A stretch of DNA of 64,000 bases, from contig CM039462.1 of assembly GCA_022414725.1 (NCBI GenBank), positions 97,408,963 through 97,472,962 of the forward strand. The letters are read 5' to 3'. A program made the translations under genes and the position numbers. This stretch comes from Microglena sp. YARC. Its lineage: Eukaryota > Chlorophyta > Chlorophyceae > Chlamydomonadales > Chlamydomonadaceae. The notes beneath the pieces are model-generated. The model was not told the DNA's origin. It searched no databases and was given only the letters and a program-made list of their open reading frames with translations. Positions 11,456 through 19,918 of the stretch are shown piece by piece; the stretch's first letter is position 1, and every line of letters begins with the position of its first letter.

Positions 11456-11679
11456 CAGGAGGATGTATGTTAGGATAATGTTGGTGGGTATGTGTGGTTG
11501 AATGGGTGGGCTAATGGGTGCTATAGATGTATATGGGTGGGTGAATGGGTGGGTAATATGGGTGGTTAAATGGGTGGGTATGGGTGGGTTAATGGGTTGG
11601 TAATGTGGGTGTATGGGCAAAGGGGTGTGACAAAGTGAGTGCGTGTGTGAGTTTGTGTGGGCGTGTGTGTGTGTGGGTA

Positions 11680-11761
<82 letters not shown>

Positions 11762-11800
11762 TACCCACCCACACCTCGACCCCCCAGCCCTCACTCACCC
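11456..11800. repeat. GGGTGGGTTAAT minisatellite, (GT)n and poly-C
   Basis: Degenerate ATGGGTGGGT units (about 11480-11660) pass into GT repeats to 11729 and then into a run of about 32 C. Confidence 0.85.
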
Positions 11801-11924
11801 ACCCCCAAAACTGTCCCCTACCGATTTATTTTACATAATGAGAACTCCAGTTGCTGGCCGCCCCCGTCAAAGGTGAAGGGTGACTACAGTACTTAAGAAA
11901 CCCAAAGGAGGGGCAGAACTGAAT

Positions 11925-12515
11925 TTTGACTATCACACAATCCCAGTGTGGGAATTCCGAGGATGCCATTGTGTGCACCATATTGTAACCCCCCAGAATC
12001 CAAATATTTTTTTTTCAAAAAAGGGGTATTTCTACTTAGGAGGGGGGGGGGGGGGGGGGGGGGGGGGGCAGCCATTACTTTTTTTTAGGCGTAGGGGGGG
12101 TGATCTTTTTTTTACTCCTGCAGCACAGTTCAATTACTTTCACAGCAGCACAGTACAATTACTTTCACAGCAGCACAGTACACGTACTTTCACAGCAGCA
12201 CAGTACACATACTTTCACAGCAGCACAATACACATACTTTCACAGCAGCACAGTACAAGTACTTTCACAGTAGCACAGTACACGTACTTTCACAGCAGCA
12301 CAGTACATGTACTTTCACAACATCACAGTACAAGTACTTTTACAGCAGCACAGTACATGTACTTTCACAACATCACAGTACAAGTACTTTTACAGCAGCA
12401 CAGTACATGTACTTTCACAACATCACAGTACAAGTACTTTTACAGCAGCACAGTACAAGAACTTTCACAACATCGCAGTACAAGTACTTTCACAGTAGTA
12501 TAGCACAAATCCTTT
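11925..12515. repeat. 25-bp minisatellite, array 2, with duplicated leader
   Basis: The leader (11925-12120) duplicates 10340-10540. The following 25-bp units (ACTTTCACAGCAGCACAGTACA type) are more diverged than in array 1, with a 50-bp higher-order alternation of CAACATCACAGTACAAG and CAGCAGCACAGTACATG variants between about 12305 and 12455. This is a segmental duplication of leader plus array. Confidence 0.8.
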
Positions 12516-12589
12516 CACAGTAGTATAGCACAAATCCTTTTTCTTAGCAGCACAGCAGTACAGCACAGATGCTTCCACACGAGCATCAC

Positions 12590-13128
12590 ATTGGCCCTGT
12601 TTGTTTGATGCGATAGCTCCACGCCCACAATCAACTTCACACCTCCACCCCATACCAAACCACCCCACTGCATGCCCCCACCAAACACACACATGAGCAC
12701 ATGCCGCAAGTACTTCACACATGAGCACATGCCGCAAGTACTTCACACATGAGCACATGCCGCAAGTACTTCACACATGAGCACATGCCGCAAGTACTTC
12801 ACACATGAGCACATGCCGCAAGTACTTCACACATGAGCACATGCCGCAAGTACTTCACACATGAGCACATGCCGCAAGCACTTCACACCTCCACCCCATA
12901 CCCAAACCACCCCCACCAAACACACACATGAGCACATGCCGCAAGTATGAATTAGGCATTTACAAGTATGGTATGAATTAGGCATTTACATACATTTTGG
13001 ACAACACAGACCCCACCACCCCCCACACACACATTGGCCCTGAGTGTTTGACAAGCTCCTCGCCCACCATCAAGCTCACACCTCCACCCCATATCCAAAC
13101 TACCCCACTGCATGCCCCCACCAAACAC
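12590..13128 (-). repeat. Distal part of the AGT2 exon-edge array, with 28-bp repeat
   Basis: Two diverged minus-strand copies of the 3' half of the AGT2-like exon (12590-12650 and 13025-13090) enclose about seven copies of a 28-bp unit containing CACATGAGCACATGCCGCAAG (12693-12880). The unit extends the intron segment that accompanies each exon copy in the larger array up to 18965. Confidence 0.6.
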
Positions 13129-13137
13129 ACACATGAC

Positions 13138-14940
13138 TAGGGTTAAGCCGACGTATGGAAGTATACTCATACGTTTATAAGCTCATGCGCATCTATACGC
13201 CGTATATGTTTCTCGAAACGTATGAGTATAAACGTATAAAAACGAATGAGTTGTACTTCGAAAAGTTCCCGGCACATTACTTCCTTGGTTTTCATTCAAT
13301 TTATCATTTAGATAGCTCATCGGAAAGCTGTTGACCTCCTTTATCACTAGATGCAATCAAATTAATCTTTCACACATATATTTTGTTTAAATGTGGCCTG
13401 CAGATTGATTTAGATAGCCAGGATGGCAAACATATCAGAGCGCCACCCAGCCTTCCATTCCACAAGCTGTGCTCCTATGTGAGCTTGCAGGATTGATGGT
13501 GCAAGCCAAGTGCAATGGGAAGATGGATAATACAGTTATATACTTATATAATTATGCCGGCATTATGATAACCTGTAGCTGACTCACAGAGCTGCCTAGA
13601 AGCTGCTGCACACTTGGTCTGAAGCCTGTAGCTGACTCACAGAGCTGCCTAGAAGCTGCTGCACACTTGGTCTAAAACCTGTAGCTGACTCACAGAGCTG
13701 CCTAGAAGCTGCTGCACACTTGGTCTGAAACCTGTAGCTGACTCACAGAGCTGCCTAGAAGCTGCTGCACACTTGGTCTGAAACCTGTAGCTGACTCACA
13801 GAGCTGCCTAGAAGCTGCTGCACACTTGGTCTGAAACCTGTAGCTGACTCACAGAGCTGCCTAGAAGCTGCTGTACACTTGGTCTGAAGCCTGTAGCTGA
13901 CTCACAGAGCTGCCTAGAAGCTGCTGCACACTTGGTCTGAAACCTGTGGCTGACTCACAGAGCTGCCTAGAAGCTGCTGCACACTTGGTCTCAAACCTGT
14001 AGCTGACTCACAGAGCTGCCTAGAAGCTGCTGCACACTTGGTCTGAAACCTGTAGCTGACTCACAGAGCTACCTAGAAGCTGCTGCACACTTGGTCTGAA
14101 ACCTGTAGCTGACTCACAGAGCTGCCTAGAAGCTGCTGCACACTGGGTCTGAAACCTGTAGCTGACTCACAGAGCTGCCTAGAAGCTGCTGCACACTTGG
14201 TCTGAAGCCTGTAGCTGACTCACAGATCTGCCTAGAAGCTGCTGCACACTTGGTCTGAAGCCTGTAGCTGACTCACAGAGCTGCCTAGAAGCTGCTGCAG
14301 ACTTGGTCTGAAGCCTGTAGCTGACTCGCAGAGCTGCCTAGAAGCTGCTGCACACTTGGTCTGAAGCCTGTAGCTGACTCACAGAGCTGCCTAGAAGCTG
14401 CAGCATACTTTGTCTGAAACCAGTACCTGACTTAGGGAGCTGCCTAGAAGCTGCAGCATACTTTGTCTGAAACCAGTACCTGACTTAGGGAGCTGCCTAG
14501 AAGCTGCAGCATACTTTGTCTGAAACCAGTACCTGACTTAGGGAGCTGCCTAGAAGCTGCAGCATACTTTTTCTGAAAGCAGTACCTGACTTAGGGAGCT
14601 GCGTATAAATAATGCTGTGGACATGGCAATATTAATATAGTATTGGCAGTGAATGGATCCCTTTGATTGGCTCTGCGCTTCTTGGTCGACGCGCTTTCTG
14701 GCCGTGAATTCTTTTTCTGAGATTTGGACAACCTAAAACTACCAGTATTTTTTTTGAGAGTTGATATGTGAAGCCAATGAAATTAGCAACGCGGCAATAC
14801 CTTTAAACCCATGTATAAGTCTTTTACCAAGAAGTGCGATAATTACTCATACGTTCTTATACGTTTATATGCATACATTTATACGTTCATACGTTTATAC
14901 AGCATATACAAATGGAATATATGTTTGCTTCTCAACCCTA
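13138..14940. mobile_element. hAT-like non-autonomous element carrying a 53-bp array
   Basis: The element begins TAGGGTTAAG and ends CTTCTCAACCCTA, giving short inverted termini. It is flanked by a perfect 8-bp duplication, CACATGAC, at 13130-13137 and 14941-14948. Termini of the TAGGG type and an 8-bp duplication are the hAT pattern. The subterminal regions carry ACTCATACGTTTATA-type motifs in both orientations (13165-13250 and 14845-14905). No transposase frame exists. More than half of the interior is a 53-bp tandem array. It interrupts the exon-edge array of the AGT2-like gene. Confidence 0.75.
13572..14610. repeat. 53-bp tandem array inside the hAT-like element
   Basis: About 19 units of CCTGTAGCTGACTCACAGAG + CTGCCTAGAAGCTGCTGCAC + ACTTGGTCTGAAA. 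The first fifteen are nearly identical; the last four form a diverged subfamily (CAGTACCTGACTTAGGGAG / GCAGCATACTTTGTCTG). The core AGCTGCCTAGAAGCT also occurs in introns at 57-62 kb. Confidence 0.9.
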
Positions 14941-14956
14941 CACATGACTCATGTGC

Positions 14957-15130
14957 TAGGGAACGGCACCTAGTATTAGTGTTTGAAAAACTAATATTAA
15001 CTAAATTATTACAGTGTCACGATAATATTAGTTTTTCAAATAAATTCAAAATTCTGGTAAGGCGACTCGTCCGACTAATATTATATAATATTATTTATTC
15101 ACTATTATCATATAGCATAGCCGACCCCTA
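14957..15130. mobile_element. Second short hAT-like element adjacent to the first
   Basis: Starts TAGGGAACGGC and ends GCCGACCCCTA, the same terminal family as the MITE at 8997. The interior is AT-rich (AATATTA motifs) and non-coding. The right flank is CACATGAG, but the left flank is TCATGTGC, so no clean target duplication is seen. It may have inserted beside the first element with rearrangement, or both may be parts of one composite insertion. Confidence 0.5.
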
Positions 15131-15179
15131 CACATGAGTAAATGACCCAAGTATGAATTAGACATAGACATACATATTG

Positions 15180-15523
15180 GACAACTGAGACCCTACCACA
15201 CACACACACACACACACACATTCACACGCACACACCTTGGTCTTGTGGTCTCTGACAAGCTCCACGCCCAGAGCATCAAGCCCTGTCCACACACACACAC
15301 ACATTCACACACATTCACACACACACACATACATACACACACACATTCACACGCACACACCTTGGTCTTGTGGTATCTGACAAGCTCCACACTCAGAGCA
15401 TCAAGCCCTGTCTACACACACACACACACACATTCACACGCACACACCTTGGTCTTGTGGTCTCTGACAAGCTCCACGCCCAGAGCATCAAGCCCTGTCC
15501 ACACACACACACACATTCACACA

Positions 15524-15555
<32 letters not shown>

Positions 15556-15863
15556 TTCACACGCACACACCTTGGTCTTGTGGTCTCTGACAAGCTCCAC
15601 ACTCAGAGCATCAAGCCCTGTTTACACACACACACACACACATTCACACGCACACACCTTGGTCTTGTGGTCTCTGACAAGCTCCACGCCCAGAGCATCA
15701 AGCCCTGTCCACACACACACACACACCTTCACACGCACACACCTTGGTCTCGTGGTCCCTGGCAAGCTTCAAGCCCAGAGCAACACGCCCGGTCCACATA
15801 CACACACGCGCACAAACACATCCACACACACACATCCACACACACACGCACACACACACACAT

Positions 15864-15913
<50 letters not shown>

Positions 15914-16600
15914 AAAACTTTATACCCCTTCTGTCTACCCCCTATATGTCTACCCCTACATGTCTCCGTACCCCTGCATGTCTACTGCTGTCCCTGTTAC
16001 CTATGCTTTTCAGCCTACACAGTCACCCACACCCACAATCCCAACTGCCCCAGTAGCTCCACCTTGGTCTTGTGGTCTTTGGCATGCTCCACGCCCACCA
16101 TCAAGCCCTGTCCACACGCACACACATCCACACACACAAACACACACACACAACACCAACTTTCTACCCCTACATGTCTACCCTGCATGTTATCCCTTGC
16201 ATGTCTACTGCTGTCCCCTTTTCCCCATGCTCTTCAGCCTACACAGTCACTCACACACAATCCCAACTGCCCCAGTAGCTTCACCTTGGTCTCTGACAAG
16301 CTCCACGCCCAGAGCATCAAGCCCTGTCCACACCCACACACGCACACACACACACACGCACACACACACACAATCCCAACTTTCTACCCCTACTGACTAC
16401 CCCTACATGTCTACTGCCCTCCCCTTGTGCCCCATGCGCCTCATGCGCTTCGACCTACCCCCCCCCCCCCCCCCCCCTACCCCCCGCACACACACACACT
16501 CAAACACACACAATCCCAACTGCCCCAGAAGCATCACCTTGGTCTTGTGGTCTTTGGCATGCTCCATACAATACTAAACACTACAGTCAATAAAATAGTT
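15180..16600 (-). repeat. Exon-edge array: copies of the AGT2 exon 3' half in (CA)n
   Basis: About nine copies read on the minus strand as [16 protein letters not shown] followed by a GTGTGTGCG donor-like start and a TG/CA tract (copies near 15235, 15355, 15450, 15575, 15655, 15735, 16055, 16285 and 16535). They match the last ~55 bases of the exon at 19086-19293 plus the start of its intron. Further copies lie near 17120 and 18905. Frames of His-Thr or Val-Cys repeats crossing them are by-products. Confidence 0.7.
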
Positions 16601-16746
16601 GAATGTATGAATCTCAATAGATCAGAACGGTGCCAGGACAACCAAGTCATAAATTACTCAACATTGAAAAACCCTGCGGTCAGAAGTTGAGCACTGGGCC
16701 TGCCCATCATCAAGCCCTATCCACGCAAGCCCCCAACAAAATCCTT

Positions 16747-16850
16747 GGGTCTAGGACCGATTCGAACTGAATCCTCGGTGCCGCTGGTTTATGTAGGGGA
16801 GCCCACCTCCTGGGGTGAAATATCTTTCACAAGTAAAGAAAAAGGGCGAG
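16747..16850. repeat. Dispersed ~90-bp repeat, copy 1 of 2
   Basis: ATTCGAACTGAATCCTCGGT, then CGCTGGTTT-TGT, then CCCACCTCCTGGGGTGAAA matches 19420-19520. It contains a TTCGAA core similar to a pol III B-box, so it may be a SINE fragment. Confidence 0.5.
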
Positions 16851-16900
16851 CGCACGGACACCCACCTGTTCAGGCCACAATTATTTTTGTACAAGTCCTA

Positions 16901-17110
16901 TGCAGCGTCGCAAGCGACGCGGAAAATTGGCGGAGTGTGTTGGCAACGGAACTACAGGTGGCAATGATGGACCTGACCCAAGCCAGTAAGTTATGAGACA
17001 GTTGGTTGACGTGTCAGTCTTCAATTTTTCGGTCGGTTGGTCAAAAGGACAACGGGGTGAATCTGGGGGCTCCCGCCCTCCAGGAGGGGGGGGTCCGCCA
17101 AAAAACAAAA
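16901..17110 (+). repeat. Dispersed repeat, family R1, copy 3
   Basis: Starts GCGTCGCAAGCGACGC and ends GGGGGCTCCCGCCC, then GGTCCGCCAAAAAACAAAAA. It aligns with the copies at 4839 and 8686. It is followed directly by a further partial copy of the AGT2 exon edge. Confidence 0.65.
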
Positions 17111-17299
17111 AAGGTGTGTGGTCTCTGACAAGCTCCACGCCCAGAGCATCAAGCCCTGTCCACACACAAACACACACACACACACACACAAACACACAGT
17201 CCCAATTGTCTACCCCTACTGACTACCCCCTACATGTCTACTGCCCTCCCCATGTGCCCCATGCGCCTCATGCGCTTCGGCCTACCCCGGGAATAGTGG

Positions 17300-18300
17300 G
17301 CTCCTATCTACCTTCCGGATGGCCTAACTACCCCTATGATGGATTCGAGTTTCAGCCTTTGTATGATATTTGTTATTCATTTAATATCAGTTTGTTTTAC
17401 GACAAGTTTTGGTTCCGGGACAAGTTAAACTTTGATACCACTAGTAGAATGTCCCACACTCATTTTTAAATGCAATGGTGTCCCAGGCGAAGTCAAAAGT
17501 TTGGCCTGAGGAGTTCAACAGTGTCTCCAGCTGTCATGTCACACGCCTTCAGCTGTCTCCAGCTGTCTCTTCACACGCCTCCAGCTGTCTCCAGCTGCCT
17601 TGTCCCACGCCTCCAGCTGTAAAGCTGCCCACTGTCTTCGGCAGTAACATATTGATAGCATCATTCTCATACCAGTTTCCAAAATGTCTCTTCTTCTACA
17701 AAAAGTAAATATATGTGGCACAATCTCATTGGTCGGCCCCCTTAGGGGGACAGACCTATGCGATACTTACGCTATATCGTGCTGTTTTTCACATCTTCAC
17801 ATCTTCACATCTTCACATCTTCACATCTTCAAATTTCCCAAGAACGCCGGTCAAAATTGCCGGTTAATCTGACTGGCCTGAAATCTTTCCGACTCGTGTT
17901 CGATTCCCGTCGGGGGCGGATTACCTCTGAGGGCACTTTTTCCCGTACGTATATCAGGGTTGCGGACTGTGGACGCGGCGTTTTCATTTGTCGTTTCCCT
18001 CCTGTCCTGTGGACTCAGTCTAGGGACCTGGAGCATGTCTACGATTTCCCCTTGAAGAATTCGCTTCTTCGTGACTCTCGTAGCTCATTGCATCAGCGCA
18101 TTGTGCTTGACAAGGAAATCTGCTCTTCTGCACTAGTTCCTGCAGGTTGCGATGTAGCAACTGTAGCCTCGGGAGTTGCTGCACCTGCCTCCATGGAACT
18201 TCGGGAAGTCAGTGAGCTAATAAGTTCATTAGCCTTACAGGGCACCAAGTTGAATAATAATGCCATGCCATGCTACATTGATTCTTGACCCTCCCAATAT
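17300..18300 (+). CDS. Uncertain open frame in unique sequence
   Basis: A plus-strand frame (17758-18288, 176 codons) crosses otherwise unique sequence. Its first part covers a (CTTCACAT)n repeat (17785-17832) and a TTCGATTCC motif near 17910, and cannot be trusted. The later part (LEHVYDFPLKNSLLRDS, then LDKEICSSALVPAG) has ordinary composition and ends in TGA-flanked unique DNA. I recognise no family. It could be a decayed transposon fragment or chance. The preceding 300 bases hold CCAGCTGTCT repeats (17520-17625). Confidence 0.15.
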
Positions 18301-18829
18301 TAAATTGAACGGATAAGTAAGCAACTGCTTGTGCATCCATCACCAAGGAGACTGCCACTGCTGCTTGACAAACATTACACCCCTGGGGCTGACCTCCAGG
18401 GGACCCGCCTGGGCCCCCTACTATTTTCTTTTGGCCTAGTTGCCCGCTGTCTCAGGCAGAAAACAATGTTTTGTAATATGATGATCTCTCTAAACGGATA
18501 GACATGACTTGAGCGGGGTTACAACCGGTTGATGGATATATCTAGTATGCCGATGACTATGACTTAATGACGGGTACACCAACTATTGTCTGTATGATGC
18601 AAACAGGCTGAAACGTCTGGTAAGCCCCAATAGCAAGCCCGCACACTGTAACCGGGTGGCATTCGAAATGCAAGCGGGAAGCAAGCCTGCTTGCAGAACC
18701 ACTTGCTACAGTCGAGTCGTAAGCAAATTCCAAGGGGCTCGCAAGCGGGCTTACAAGCCGCTTGCTGCAAGTGGCTTGCAGCAAGCGCTTGCTAGGGTCA
18801 AACTAGTCACCGACGCCCCTCCCTCCCCC

Positions 18830-18879
<50 letters not shown>

Positions 18880-18900
18880 ACACACAATCCCAACTGCCCC
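18301..18900. other. No gene seen; AAGC-rich repeats and poly-C
   Basis: Between 18650 and 18800 many GCAAGC / GCTTGC motifs occur in both orientations. A run of about 30 C followed by (CA)n lies at 18835-18885. A partial AGT2 exon-edge copy follows at 18905-18965. Confidence 0.5.
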
Positions 18901-19085
18901 AGTAGCATCACCTTGGTCTAGTGGTCTTTGACAAGCTCCACGCCCAGCACCAAGCCCACACCTCCACCCCATGCTCAAACCACCTCACGGCCCCCACCAA
19001 ACACACACACAAGTAGATGACCCAAGTAAACATTGGGCATGTTCATAGATATTGGACAACTGAGACCCCACCACCGCACACACAC

Positions 19086-19293
19086 CTTGGTATTGTGGTC
19101 TTTGACAAGCTCCACGACCAGCACCAAGCCCTGTCCACGCACGTCCCCCATCAAGACATGCTTCTCCTGTAGCTTATCGGAGGGAGGGAGCAGGTGACTG
19201 CCAACCTTGGCACAGTGCTCCTGCCTCTTCTCCTTGTCCAGCACACGCAGAACTGCACGGCCTCCAGCGAAGTAGTCAGGGTTGCCTCGGAAT
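19086..19293 (-). CDS. Exon of an alanine-glyoxylate aminotransferase 2-like (class III) gene
   Basis: On the minus strand a CACCTCAACAG acceptor opens a 208-base exon ending in ACCAAG|GTGTGTG. It encodes FRGNPDYFAGGRAVLRVL, then DKEKRQEHCAKVGSHLL, then LQEKHVLMGDVRGQGLVLV and ELVKDHNTK. The order GGNP...A..AVL.V...E..QE...VG..L......I.GDVRG.GL...VE.V is the C-terminal part of class III PLP-dependent aminotransferases, and the QEH/GDVRGQGL wording is closest to AGT2, a mitochondrial or peroxisomal photorespiration-linked enzyme in plants and algae. The usual FGGNP is FRGNP here. The PLP-lysine exons are not found; they would lie at higher coordinates. Exon phases are 1 base then 69 codons, phase 0 at the end. 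Confidence 0.72.
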
Positions 19294-19419
19294 CTGTTGA
19301 GGTGCAAGATCATGGGATTAGTGGGTAATGGGAGGATCTGGAAATAACCATAGGATGGTCGGGTGGGATGATGGGATGGAAAACCCATGAGAAATGCTAA
19401 TCCTACGTGCGCCTCTTTT

Positions 19420-19520
19420 GTAGGAGTGGCAACGCCATTCGAACTGAATCCTCGGTGTCGCTGGTTTGTGTCGGGAGACCCACCTCCTGGGGTGAAAATC
19501 ATTTCACAACTTAAAAAAGG
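19420..19520. repeat. Dispersed ~90-bp repeat, copy 2 of 2
   Basis: Matches 16747-16850 (ATTCGAACTGAATCCTCGGT and CCCACCTCCTGGGGTGAAA). It lies upstream of the AGT2-like exon on the minus strand and is presumably intronic. Confidence 0.5.
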
Positions 19521-19918
19521 TGCACACTTGAAATGGACTTGGGATGGTGGGATGGGATGGGAGGAGATGGGAAAGACTCTGATCTGCTACTTCGCATGAT
19601 GCACCAACACCTTGGGTGAGAATCCCTTTGACCTGAAGTATACTGTCACACTCTGGTGGCTTTGCCCAGTAGTACCCCCGTGGGCCGTGGCCCTCGCGAG
19701 GGGGTGAGAAGGGGAGCTGGGGAGGAGGTGGGATGGGGGTTAAGGTTGTCACCCTGGCCTTAGCTCCGTGGTTGTAAACCCTGGCTTCGGCCACAGCTGA
19801 AGTTTGAAACCACCTGATATCTCGGCAGACCTTCCCCAGCCTCTGTCACCCTGCTTTCGCGAAGCCAAGTCTTCGCGTCGCTTTCTCGCTTGTGATACAT
19901 TCAGGACTTGCTGGCTCC

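Noticed and set aside
13572..14610. CRISPR-like array
   Set aside because: Units are contiguous 53-bp tandem repeats without unique spacers, inside a hAT-like element of a eukaryotic genome.
15245..16577. Long His-Thr frames (up to 383 codons)
   Set aside because: Produced by (CA)n tracts and partial exon copies read on the wrong strand.
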